Source of the DNA: a virus | Length of the DNA: 64,000 nt | Direction: 5' to 3' (one strand) | Virus record (IMG/VR): IMGVR_UViG_3300017971_000218 | Coordinates: 49,547 to 113,546 of that record | Shown here: piece after piece, positions 57,739 to 63,897 of the stretch | How the letters are laid out: every line of letters begins with the position of its first letter | How positions within the stretch are numbered: the stretch's first letter is position 1 | Translations under genes and position numbers: made by a program | Notes under the pieces: model-generated | What the model was told of the DNA's origin: nothing | Database searches by the model: none | What the model saw: only the letters and a program-made list of their open reading frames with translations

Positions 57739-58574
57739 GGTCAAGGTCCCTAAGAAGAAGATTTAAGGTGACTGGTAAAGCTACACGCCCGTGGGCGGAA
57801 AGAGAGAGCCGAAACAGACGGCTATTTGCCTCGCGCCATGACCCTGTCTCAGTCACCGTCGAGGGTTCCCGGGATACATCTAGGTGGTCTCGCCTTCGCG
57901 CTGGCTCACACCACAGCTCCCGTTCAATTCACCAAGCTCTCTCTTCTCACCCACATCGAATGTCAAAGTTCAAAAACGGAAGTCGAGTTGCAGAATCTCT
58001 CAACTTCATTTACTACTTCCTGTATCTGAACTATACGATAAAAAGGCACTGGTCTCCACTACTATTATGGCATTTTGAACAAATTTCTTCAACAAAATCT
58101 TCCGAAATCCGCTTCGCGGCTCGTAAGGCAGAAAACCTCCCTCTGGTCGCCCGCGCTGGGCAAGCATAAATGAAGAGTTTAGCCCAGATTTGATAAATCC
58201 TGCGACAGAACCCCCGGTCCCCTTTTGAGACGGGCGTCTCACCCTGAGATTTGAAAAATTCCCATCCTGAGACGATAGCCCGCGTCTCAATATGATACGT
58301 GCGATAACGCTCATCTTATTATGATACACCGATATATCGTTGTCTCATTGTGATACGATGTTCACGTCCGAACGTCCTACTGTCCTATTTTGTGGACACC
58401 CTCTGAGACGGGCAGAAACGCCCCTACAATCCACGCAAGCCCGAACCGATACATAGTCCACGTTCCGATTCAAACGTCGTCAGATCGGCGCTATGAGCGT
58501 CTCAGGAGAAACGGACGTTTCGACCCGAACGGCGCACATGCTGGCGTCTCAATATGAGACGGGCAGGCACAAAG
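57739..58574. other. Non-coding regulatory interval of about 835 bp
   Basis: I see no convincing gene here. It holds the TTTATCGTATA motif at 58032, followed on the minus strand by a leader of nearly 300 bases before the first gene. In 58200-58560 lie several GTCTCA/TGAGAC repeats and three copies of the GACGTTCGGATC-type palindrome. It is a boundary between the early module and the rest. Confidence 0.6.
58032..58042 (-). promoter_or_regulatory. Phage-specific promoter motif at the head of the membrane/tRNA block
   Basis: TTTTTATCGTATAG on the minus strand is the fourth exact copy of the 11-mer. It stands upstream of the 57738-to-48000 gene run, so it could drive the tRNA cluster. Confidence 0.65.
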
Positions 58575-58600
58575 AAAAACCTTCCCGGGTGGGAAGGTCT
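58575..58600 (-). terminator. Intrinsic terminator after the Rrf2-like gene
   Basis: CCTTCC and GGAAGG form a stem with a short GC loop, followed by TTTTTC on the minus strand, eight bases after the stop at 58608. Confidence 0.85.
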
Positions 58601-58607
58601 TTCGCTG

Positions 58608-58973
58608 TTAGCCGTCCTGGAGATCTCTCACTTTGAGACTGGCGGTTCTCGTTTCGAGACCCTTCAGGAGACCGTCCAGAACCCGACCCGCAGGTCCGGC
58701 ATTCTCCATTTCGAGACGGGGCGGGGCGAAGAGGGAAAAGATTTCCGCGAGCGGCGTTTCCAGCCGTTCCGGATTGATACGGATTCCGCATCCGTGCCCG
58801 CGACCCTTGCGGCTCAAAATGATACCCGCCCGGGAGAGCTTGGTGAGAATTTTTTGCCCGTATGCTTCCGGGACGCCCGCTTCGGAAACGATTTCCGGGG
58901 AGTAGGCGAGTCCCAGTTTGAGAACCGCGCTGGTGATCCGTAGTGCGTAGGTGGTAGTCTCATTTCCGAACAT
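58608..58973 (-). CDS. Rrf2-like winged-helix regulator
   Basis: The 121-residue protein starts MFGNETTTYALRITSAVLK and continues EIVSEAGVPEAYGQKIL, LSRAGIILSRKGRGHGCGI and LAEIFSLF. This follows the Rrf2 family order: helix, HTH (spsYLeqil-type), wing with RGxxGG, and a final helix. Only one cysteine is in the wing, so no Fe-S cluster is expected. It is the last gene of the early module and the only clear DNA-binding protein there. It may act on one of the two repeat families. ATG at 58973 is preceded by AAGGAAA. Confidence 0.65.
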   Translation of the reverse strand: MFGNETTTYALRITSAVLKLGLAYSPEIVSEAGVPEAYGQKILTKLSRAGIILSRKGRGHGCGIRINPERLETPLAEIFSLFAPPRLEMENAGPAGRVLDGLLKGLETRTASLKVRDLQDG

Positions 58974-59022
58974 AGCTGATTTCCTTTCGTTTGTGCTGTT
59001 TTCGTGTCCCCTATTCACCCTA

Positions 59023-59050
59023 AGAATACCATAGTAGGGGCGGATTGCAA
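59023..59050 (-). promoter_or_regulatory. Early promoter for the Rrf2-like gene
   Basis: TTGCAA, 16-base spacer, TATTCT on the minus strand. Same 28-base geometry as other early promoters. Confidence 0.75.
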
Positions 59051-59087
59051 GGCGATTCCGAGAAAAAGACCGGAACCGCCTAACTCG

Positions 59088-59339
59088 TTAGTAGGACGCC
59101 ACTTCCGCCGTTCCCGTTTCCGCATTGTAGCGGATTCTCACGGGGCGGAAACCCTGGATTCCAACCTCATTCTGAGAATTTTCCCACGTGGTTTCTCCGG
59201 CGGCGTTTCTCAGAATGATCCTGCCCCGGAATCGGCGTCCGTGGGAAGGAATTTCCGTCGGTCCCAAAACGGGACGAGTCTCGTTTTTGGGCGTCAAGTG
59301 GTAAACTTTTCCGTCCGATTCGACCGTTTGCTTTTTCAT
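59088..59339 (-). CDS. Early small protein
   Basis: The 83-residue basic protein begins MKKQTVESDGKVYHLTPKN and is beta-rich (RRFRGRIILRNAAGETTWEN). AAAGGGGA precedes ATG 59339. It has its own sigma-70 promoter (59362-59389). Small early proteins of this kind often alter host processes. Function is unknown. Confidence 0.6.
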   Translation of the reverse strand: MKKQTVESDGKVYHLTPKNETRPVLGPTEIPSHGRRFRGRIILRNAAGETTWENSQNEVGIQGFRPVRIRYNAETGTAEVASY

Positions 59340-59361
59340 GTTTGAATCCCCTTTCACTTAC

Positions 59362-59389
59362 ATTCTACCATAGGGTCGGAACGGGTCAA
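59362..59389 (-). promoter_or_regulatory. Early promoter
   Basis: TTGACC, 16-base spacer, TAGAAT on the minus strand, just upstream of the 83-residue gene. Confidence 0.8.
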
Positions 59390-59415
59390 GTGATTTCCCG
59401 ATTCCGCGCGAATCG

Positions 59416-59601
59416 TCATAAGACGTTATAGCCCAACGACTTAGCGCGTTCCCGCCATGTTTCGTCGATTCCCTTTTCCGGCGGTCTCGTTTCGAGATCC
59501 CGGCGTTCTTCCTGGACCTCAATTTGAACCCCGGGCAATTCCCGACGGATCATTTCGAGATCCAACGTTTCGGCGAGTCTCGGATTGAGAAGGACTATCA
59601 T
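59416..59601 (-). CDS. Early 61-residue protein coupled to a membrane peptide
   Basis: The protein begins MIVLLNPRLAETLDLEMIRR and is helical and charged. Its ATG overlaps the stop of the 29-residue membrane peptide (ATGA at 59598-59601), so the two are made together. No other ribosome site is needed. Function is unknown. Confidence 0.55.
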   Translation of the reverse strand: MIVLLNPRLAETLDLEMIRRELPGVQIEVQEERRDLETRPPEKGIDETWRERAKSLGYNVL

Positions 59602-59687
59602 CCTACCAGTCCCACTATGAGAGCGGAAAACGCCATTCCCAGGGCGAACCCGAGAGCGAAAACCGTTCCGAGTTTCGAGATTCTCAT
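59598..59687 (-). CDS. 29-residue membrane peptide
   Basis: The peptide MRISKLGTVFALGFALGMAF continues with SALIVGLVG and is almost wholly hydrophobic. AAAGGAAAACG precedes ATG 59687 at ideal spacing, and the stop overlaps the next start as ATGA. The short length, clear ribosome site and coupling support a real gene. It could be a small membrane effector. Confidence 0.65.
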   Translation of the reverse strand: MRISKLGTVFALGFALGMAFSALIVGLVG

Positions 59688-60117
59688 TTTCGTTTTCCTT
59701 TCTTTTGCTTGCCTACTTTACTTATCGGCGGTTTCCGGGTTTTCCTTTAGTCCATTCCGGATTTTCTTTTGTCTCAGAATGAGACACAAAGCAATTCCCG
59801 TGCCAATCGATAGAATCTCGTAAAGAGAAAAAGAGAATCAGGTCCGAACGTCGCAAGCTCAGAATGAGAATACGCGCCGTGCGTAATGCGCCGTGCGTAT
59901 TCTCAGAATGACACAACGTTCCGATCCGAACGTCCGATTATCATTTCGAGACGTTACCGTGCGGTAACGGAAAGAATTTCTCGGCGTGCGATTTCGCACG
60001 TCTCAAAACGAGACGTCTCAGAATGAGAAAAAGATGTTCAGATCGCTAGGTCCGAACCTATATAAGAGAGATTCTGTGCCCCGGGTTTTCCGGGGCATTT
60101 GTGATTTTGGTTTTCGA
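59688..60117. other. Non-coding interval with operators, hairpins and a direct repeat
   Basis: No sure gene lies here. It holds two palindromes of the GACGTTCGG type, the hairpin CGTTACCGTGCGGTAACG (59952-59969), tandem 12-mers GCGCCGTGCGTA near 59874, several GTCTCA/TGAGAC repeats and a hairpin GCCCCGG/CCGGGGC near 60080 that ends the 60118 gene. Confidence 0.6.
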
Positions 60118-60354
60118 TTAGGCGGTGACGGTGGGGATCTCGACCACGGCGATGTAGTGCCCGCCAGCGGCGTTCCCGTTCTGGTTGTAGAAGCGGGCGA
60201 GCGAAGAAGCGATTACCGAGTTCACCCAAACGACCCGAGGGTCCGCCATCGGGACCTCAGCGAAGTCCGTGTTTCCGGCGTGATCCACTACCAGATACGA
60301 GAAGCGATCGGTATCGATCCACTTGGCGACAGTTGCGCGATTGTTTTCGATCAT
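60118..60354 (-). CDS. Early small protein
   Basis: The 78-residue protein starts MIENNRATVAKWIDTDRFSY and looks like a compact beta-alpha fold (VVWVNSVIASSLARFYNQNG, YIAVVEIPTVTA). AAGGACGGAG precedes ATG 60354, and a sigma-70 promoter lies at 60377-60404. It is one of the early proteins of unknown role. Confidence 0.6.
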   Translation of the reverse strand: MIENNRATVAKWIDTDRFSYLVVDHAGNTDFAEVPMADPRVVWVNSVIASSLARFYNQNGNAAGGHYIAVVEIPTVTA

Positions 60355-60376
60355 TGTTCTCCGTCCTTTCTACTTG

Positions 60377-60404
60377 TATTATAGCACGCGGGCGGTTTCA
60401 GTCC
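60377..60404 (-). promoter_or_regulatory. Early promoter
   Basis: TGGACT, 16-base spacer, TATAAT on the minus strand, in front of the 78-residue gene. Confidence 0.8.
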
Positions 60405-60479
60405 AGTCTTTTTCAGAATTTCTTTTTGCCGGTCTGCTACCGATGTTCGGGTCCGAACGTATGGCGCGGGCGGTGAGAG

Positions 60480-60497
60480 AACGGGGCTTGCGCCCCG
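60480..60497 (-). terminator. Hairpin after early gene 60504-60737
   Basis: ACGGGGC-GCAA-GCCCCGT is a perfect 7-bp stem with a GNRA-type loop, then TCTCTC. It follows the stop closely. Confidence 0.7.
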
Positions 60498-60503
60498 TCT
60501 CAT

Positions 60504-60737
60504 TTAGAGATTACCCCTATCCGTCTCGTATCGGGCTTGTTCGGCTTTCGCTTCTTCGGCTTGATCCTTGGCAGCTTGTATCCGATTGAGAACGTCGCTC
60601 ACCTGGACGGTCGTATCGGTATGGAACTTTTCGCTCTGGAGATAGACCACCAGGTCCGCGATACCACCATAGAAGGCGGAATCTTTTGCCAGGTCGATCC
60701 TGTTTTCGGCTTCGCGTCTTTTGATCCAGTGGGGCAT
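60504..60737 (-). CDS. Early small protein
   Basis: The 77-residue protein begins MPHWIKRREAENRIDLAKDS and ends in a coil (RIQAAKDQAEEAKAEQARYE). A consensus TTGACA/TATAAT promoter stands upstream and AAAGGAGA precedes ATG 60737, so it is probably strongly expressed. It is mainly helical. Function is unknown. Confidence 0.65.
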   Translation of the reverse strand: MPHWIKRREAENRIDLAKDSAFYGGIADLVVYLQSEKFHTDTTVQVSDVLNRIQAAKDQAEEAKAEQARYETDRGNL

Positions 60738-60760
60738 GTTTGTTCTCCTTTTCTATTTAC

Positions 60761-60788
60761 ATTATATCATAGTTAATACCGTTGTCAA
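60761..60788 (-). promoter_or_regulatory. Consensus sigma-70 promoter
   Basis: TTGACA, 16-base spacer, TATAAT on the minus strand. Both hexamers are exact consensus. Confidence 0.9.
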
Positions 60789-60839
60789 GGCATTCTTCTA
60801 AATAGGTTCGGGCTTGAACGTCGTTATCACGAGCGGCGA

Positions 60840-60857
60840 CGTTACCACGTGGTAACG
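60840..60857. other. Perfect 18-base palindrome CGTTACCACGTGGTAACG
   Basis: The palindrome lies just after the 60866 gene stop and ahead of a GACGTTCGGATC-type site. A related hairpin is at 59952-59969. It may end transcription or bind a regulator. Confidence 0.7.
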
Positions 60858-60865
60858 CCGGGCTG

Positions 60866-61069
60866 TTAGGTGCCGAAGAAGTCGTCTTGGCAATCCTGGC
60901 AGAGTCCGGAGATCTTGAACTCCCGCTCGCTGATCTCATCGTTGAACTCCGTCGCGGGCTCACCGCAGGCGACGCAATCGTCACTTTTGATTGACTCGAC
61001 CCGGTCACGTCCGGCGAGCTTGGAAAGAAGATCGTTGATTGCTGGGCTTTTCTCGGTCGGTTCTGCCAT
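60866..61069 (-). CDS. Early zinc-finger-like protein
   Basis: The 67-residue protein has CVACGE near residue 32 and LCQDCQ near residue 57, giving one four-cysteine site. N-terminus MAEPTEKSPAINDLLSKLAG is helical. It has its own promoter at 61092-61119 and a GGCGGAGAAC ribosome site. Small early zinc proteins often bind host factors; this one is unassigned. Confidence 0.65.
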   Translation of the reverse strand: MAEPTEKSPAINDLLSKLAGRDRVESIKSDDCVACGEPATEFNDEISEREFKISGLCQDCQDDFFGT

Positions 61070-61091
61070 TGTTCTCCGCCTTTCTATTTAC

Positions 61092-61119
61092 AGTATACCG
61101 TGCTCCGCACGATTGTCAA
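61092..61119 (-). promoter_or_regulatory. Early promoter
   Basis: TTGACA, 16-base spacer, TATACT on the minus strand. A palindrome of the operator family lies at 61147, just upstream. Confidence 0.88.
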
Positions 61120-61176
61120 TCCTTTTTCTTAGATTTCTACTACCGATGTTCGGATCCGAACGTCCGAAGCACGCCG

Positions 61177-61201
61177 TAAGAAACGGACCTTTCGGTCCGT
61201 T
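61177..61201 (-). terminator. Terminator after early gene 61208-61567
   Basis: AACGGACC-GAAA-GGTCCGTT is an 8-bp perfect hairpin with a GAAA loop, then TCTTAC on the minus strand, shortly after the stop. Confidence 0.75.
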
Positions 61202-61207
61202 CCTCCT

Positions 61208-61567
61208 TTACCAGTCGTCGCCATCGTCGCCGAAGTATCCGTAATCCTCATCGGTGCCCATCCCGGCATCCCTGAGAGTCATGGCGTCCGCCTCGACGTC
61301 GCTGAGTCCGTCCTCATCGAACATCGCCTCGAACGCCAGCGACTCCGGGGTCGGTTCCATCAACTCCGCTTGCGTCGGCTCACGATCGCCGGTGAAATGA
61401 TAGACCTCTCGGTTGGCGAACGTTTCAGGTTCGAGATACGTGCGGCACTTGCGGCAATTCCAAGCCGCCTCGGCGGTCTGGTATTCCTCGCCGCAGTAGC
61501 ACGCGAAGGGATAGACTTCGCCCTCGAAGATCGTGCCGCCTTGATCCGTTACTTCTTTGATTCGCAT
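61208..61567 (-). CDS. Early acidic zinc-binding protein
   Basis: The 119-residue protein has a zinc-like N-terminal part (CYCGEEYQTAEAAWNCRKC) and a very acidic C-terminus (SDVEADAMTLRDAGMGTDED, then DYGYFGDDGDDW). Such an acidic tail can mimic DNA. It has its own TGGACT/TATAAT promoter and a strong hairpin downstream. A DNA-mimic or transcription-blocking role is possible only as a guess. Confidence 0.65.
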   Translation of the reverse strand: MRIKEVTDQGGTIFEGEVYPFACYCGEEYQTAEAAWNCRKCRTYLEPETFANREVYHFTGDREPTQAELMEPTPESLAFEAMFDEDGLSDVEADAMTLRDAGMGTDEDYGYFGDDGDDW

Positions 61568-61589
61568 GTTTCGTTTCCTTTCTACTTCT

Positions 61590-61617
61590 ATTATAGCTCA
61601 TTGTGCGCGATAGTCCA
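61590..61617 (-). promoter_or_regulatory. Early promoter
   Basis: TGGACT, 16-base spacer, TATAAT on the minus strand. Confidence 0.8.
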
Positions 61618-61671
61618 GCGAAATCTAAAGAAAACGTTCGGATCTAAACGTCCTTTACTCAGTCTAAAAGT

Positions 61672-61706
61672 GAGACGACCGAGTTCCGGATTCGGTCGGT
61701 CGTCTC
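61672..61706 (-). terminator. Long hairpin GAGACGACCGA/TCGGTCGTCTC, copy 1
   Basis: An 11-bp perfect stem encloses a 13-base loop downstream of early gene 61732-62115, followed by ACTTTTAG. Nearly the same hairpin occurs at 63312-63353. Confidence 0.75.
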
Positions 61707-61731
61707 GTATTGGGAGAACGAAGAACTTGTC

Positions 61732-62115
61732 TCAGACTGCGACGGCTTCCCGATAAGCGTCGCCGATCGCGCCCACATCGTCGGGATTGATTACGATCAT
61801 GAGCGTGGACGCCTTGCCGCAGAAAAAACCGCCCTCGACTACCGCACGATGCCCGCCGGTCTCGACCGTAGGCGTTTCCGTCGGACCTCCGAATTGCGCC
61901 GGATTACGCGAAACGCCGATCGAGCGAGACTCGCCAGTGATTGTGTTGAACCAGTAGTAGTCCGAGCGGCTTCCCTCAAACCATGCCGTTCCTTGTAGCT
62001 CCACCGTGGTGCCGATGCGCACGTGGACGGCGTGCTTACGATACCACGGAAAACCATTGCGGATCAGGCGAGCGACTTTCTCGTTTTTGCCCTTGCCTTT
62101 GATTGCGATTTTCAT
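61732..62115 (-). CDS. Early small protein
   Basis: The 127-residue protein starts MKIAIKGKGKNEKVARLIRN and has a basic N-terminus and beta-rich middle (HVRIGTTVELQGTAWFEG, DYYWFNTITGESRSI). It has a TTGACT/TAGAAT promoter and GGAGGGAC ribosome site. It is followed by an 11-bp hairpin. Function unknown. Confidence 0.62.
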   Translation of the reverse strand: MKIAIKGKGKNEKVARLIRNGFPWYRKHAVHVRIGTTVELQGTAWFEGSRSDYYWFNTITGESRSIGVSRNPAQFGGPTETPTVETGGHRAVVEGGFFCGKASTLMIVINPDDVGAIGDAYREAVAV

Positions 62116-62138
62116 TTCGTCCCTCCGTTTCTACCCTC

Positions 62139-62166
62139 ATTCTACCATGCACGGGATCACAGTCAA
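62139..62166 (-). promoter_or_regulatory. Early promoter
   Basis: TTGACT, 16-base spacer, TAGAAT on the minus strand. Confidence 0.85.
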
Positions 62167-62321
62167 GCTTTTTTTTTATTTTCTATGGCACACTATTTGC
62201 TGGTCTCAGAATGAGACGCGTTGTGCTTCCGACGTTCAGATCGGAACGTCGCACCGATATTTCGTTGGGTCTCGATATGAGAAAACGATGTTCAGATCTG
62301 ATCCTCTTTTGTTCTATAGGT

Positions 62322-62348
62322 AAAAATCCCTGCCTTGCAATCCGGCAG
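62322..62348 (-). terminator. Terminator-like hairpin in the 62.1-62.5 kb interval
   Basis: CTGCC-n9-GGCAG with a T-rich end (ATTTTTA) on the minus strand. It lies between clusters of operator palindromes and not after a gene, so it may end a short leader transcript. Confidence 0.6.
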
Positions 62349-62398
62349 AGATTTGTAGTTTACAAACGACGTTCGGGTCGGAACGTTCGAGGCGAATC
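62349..62398. other. Non-coding interval with operator palindromes
   Basis: Between 62167 and 62503 there is no gene. The stretch has four operator palindromes (62230, 62288, 62368, 62436), two GTCTC repeats and a complex hairpin structure. Confidence 0.6.
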
Positions 62399-62485
62399 AA
62401 AAAGAGACCACCGAGCAGGGCTGACTCCTTACCGACGTTTAGATCGGTAAGTCTGACGCTTCACCTGGACCCGGTGGTCGCTCCG
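62399..62485 (-). ncRNA. Structured 3' RNA element after gene 62504-62797
   Basis: On the minus strand GACCACCG pairs with CGGTGGTC about 60 bases apart, enclosing CTTACCGA-n8-TCGGTAAG. A T-run (TCTTTTTG) follows, so it can end transcription. The inner part overlaps an operator-like palindrome. It might be an elaborate terminator or an sRNA. Confidence 0.5.
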
Positions 62486-62503
62486 GAGGAAATCATGCGT
62501 GTT

Positions 62504-62797
62504 TCAAAATGGGACGTCTTCCAGCCCGTCCGCTGCCGGGCGGAATAGTGCCCGCGCTTCGTCGCGCTGGCGCTGGCGCTGGCGTTCCACGTCCTCGCGG
62601 CGGCGAATCTCGCCGATCACCCAGCGATAGCGTGCCAGCATCCAGTATGTGCCCGGGGCGCTGTCGCCGAAGGCGGCGATTTCACCCTCGATTTCGGCGA
62701 TGCTGTCGCCCGCTCCCTCGATCTCCCCGAAAAGATCCGTTAGGCTCATCGTTTTCGGGTGGGGAAGGCTATCGAAGTATTCTTTTGTCCAGCTCAT
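62504..62797 (-). CDS. Early small protein
   Basis: The 97-residue protein starts MSWTKEYFDSLPHPKTMSLT at ATG 62797 (AAAGGAGAACGG upstream) and has a helical, Arg/Gln/Glu-rich coil (RREDVERQRQRQRDEARALF). The promoter for it overlaps the end of the upstream gene (62826-62853). Function is unknown. Confidence 0.62.
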   Translation of the reverse strand: MSWTKEYFDSLPHPKTMSLTDLFGEIEGAGDSIAEIEGEIAAFGDSAPGTYWMLARYRWVIGEIRRREDVERQRQRQRDEARALFRPAADGLEDVPF

Positions 62798-62825
62798 GTT
62801 TCCGTTCTCCTTTGCTTTCACTTCT

Positions 62826-62853
62826 ATTATAGCACGGGAACGGCGCTACGCAA
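62826..62853 (-). promoter_or_regulatory. Early promoter overlapping the 63204 gene end
   Basis: TTGCGT, 16-base spacer, TATAAT on the minus strand. The -10 box lies over the stop of the preceding gene. Confidence 0.72.
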
Positions 62854-63204
62854 GGGAAAACTCATATTTTCTTCGGGAACCACCACCTGAAATTCATCTT
62901 CCCAAACGACCTCAAGGTCCTCTGTATGTATCTCAGAAACAGAAACGTCGTATACGTCCAGCATAAGGTCGGCGGCGTCACGAAGAAGCTCGATAACCTG
63001 CTTGGTTTGGGGCGTATCCTTAAACCAGCACCTACCTCCGTTCATGGGAATATGGGCGACCGGCAGTATCCTACCAGCTTTCGCCATAAGCTCATCTATT
63101 TCGATATAAGTCTCATCATCCCAATTTACACCGAGAGCGTCACGCCAGCCGGTAAAAATACCGTAGTTCCGTTCGTGACCGCTCATCTCGAATCTGATAT
63201 ACAT
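62827..63204 (-). CDS. Early small protein
   Basis: The 125-residue protein begins MYIRFEMSGHERNYGIFTGW and is acidic, with VVWEDEFQVVVPEENM near the end. It has a TTGACT/TATAAT promoter upstream and a GGAGAG ribosome site. Its stop lies within the next gene's -10 box. Function is unknown. Confidence 0.65.
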   Translation of the reverse strand: MYIRFEMSGHERNYGIFTGWRDALGVNWDDETYIEIDELMAKAGRILPVAHIPMNGGRCWFKDTPQTKQVIELLRDAADLMLDVYDVSVSEIHTEDLEVVWEDEFQVVVPEENMSFPLRSAVPVL

Positions 63205-63224
63205 GTTTCTCTCCGTTCAACTAT

Positions 63225-63252
63225 ATTATAGTCCCTTCAGGCTATTAGTCAA
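63225..63252 (-). promoter_or_regulatory. Early promoter
   Basis: TTGACT, 16-base spacer, TATAAT on the minus strand, with an operator palindrome at 63277 just upstream. Confidence 0.85.
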
Positions 63253-63311
63253 ACGAAATTTAGAATAAAGTGGTAGCGACGTTCAGGTCCGAACCGCCGG
63301 TGTCCCAAAGC

Positions 63312-63353
63312 GAGACGACCGAGTTTCCCGTTCGGGTTTCGGTCGGTCGTCTC
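63312..63353 (-). terminator. Long hairpin GAGACGACCGA/TCGGTCGTCTC, copy 2
   Basis: The same 11-bp stem as at 61672-61706, with a 20-base loop containing CCCG/CGGG. It follows the stop of the 63380-63847 gene. Confidence 0.75.
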
Positions 63354-63379
63354 ATTTTGAAAGGGGAGAACAGTTGTCT

Positions 63380-63847
63380 CTATTCGGGAAACGGTAAATC
63401 CGGCGTCGTATTCAGGACCAGCGGCTCAAGATGTTCGTCCACTTCGACGTAAGCATATACGTGAGTGATTCCGATCTGTCTCAGAGCGAGACAGCGGTGC
63501 GACCCGTCTTCCACGGTCCAGCGGCTTGACCAAGTATCCTCGGGATCGTTCGCGCTGGCGATGATCGGCGGATAGTCCATTTCGCCCGCTGCCATGCGCT
63601 CGGCGTAGTCTTGGACGGCGTCTTCCCAAACGGTCGCCCACCCGACACAGCAATCCGCAATCGGGATCTTTCTCAGTTCGAGAATGTCGCTCTCGAATCG
63701 CTCGGCGAAACGTCCCATTACCGACGCCATTTCCTCGGACGTTCCAACGTCTTCCAGATCGGGACGCCACGACGGGGTTGTCTCTTCCGCCATTTCCGCC
63801 GCTTCCATCGGCGTTATGTGGCTTCCTAACAGTTCTTCGTATCGCAT
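63380..63847 (-). CDS. ParB/sulfiredoxin-fold-like protein
   Basis: The 155-residue protein starts MRYEELLGSHITPMEAAEMA. Its C-terminal half has YPPIIASANDP, then TVEDGSHRCLALRQIGITHV and YAYVEV. This is the PPIxV-(x)n-V-x-DGxHRxxAxxxxG-x-x-x-V-x-A pattern of ParB/Srx-fold domains, which bind nucleotides or proteins. It is one of the early genes and has its own promoter. The exact role is unknown. Confidence 0.65.
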   Translation of the reverse strand: MRYEELLGSHITPMEAAEMAEETTPSWRPDLEDVGTSEEMASVMGRFAERFESDILELRKIPIADCCVGWATVWEDAVQDYAERMAAGEMDYPPIIASANDPEDTWSSRWTVEDGSHRCLALRQIGITHVYAYVEVDEHLEPLVLNTTPDLPFPE

Positions 63848-63869
63848 GATTTGTTTCCCTTTCACCTCT

Positions 63870-63897
63870 ATTATAGCCCATTGGGCGCGAGAGTCCA
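63870..63897 (-). promoter_or_regulatory. Early promoter
   Basis: TGGACT, 16-base spacer, TATAAT on the minus strand. The operator palindrome at 63924 lies upstream. Confidence 0.8.

Noticed and set aside
58006-58329. A 107-residue minus-strand frame in the regulatory interval
   Set aside because: It contains the TTTATCGTATA promoter motif, GTCTC repeats and odd composition, has no good ribosome site and looks like chance.
59722-59916. A 64-residue minus-strand frame in the 59.7-60.1 kb gap
   Set aside because: It lacks an ATG start and covers GTCTCA repeats. Another frame there could encode a hydrophobic peptide but has no start codon.
60060-60110. A short plus-strand transcript from TATAAG near 60060 to the hairpin at 60080
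   Set aside because: No -35 box and the hairpin is explained as the end of the minus-strand gene at 60118.
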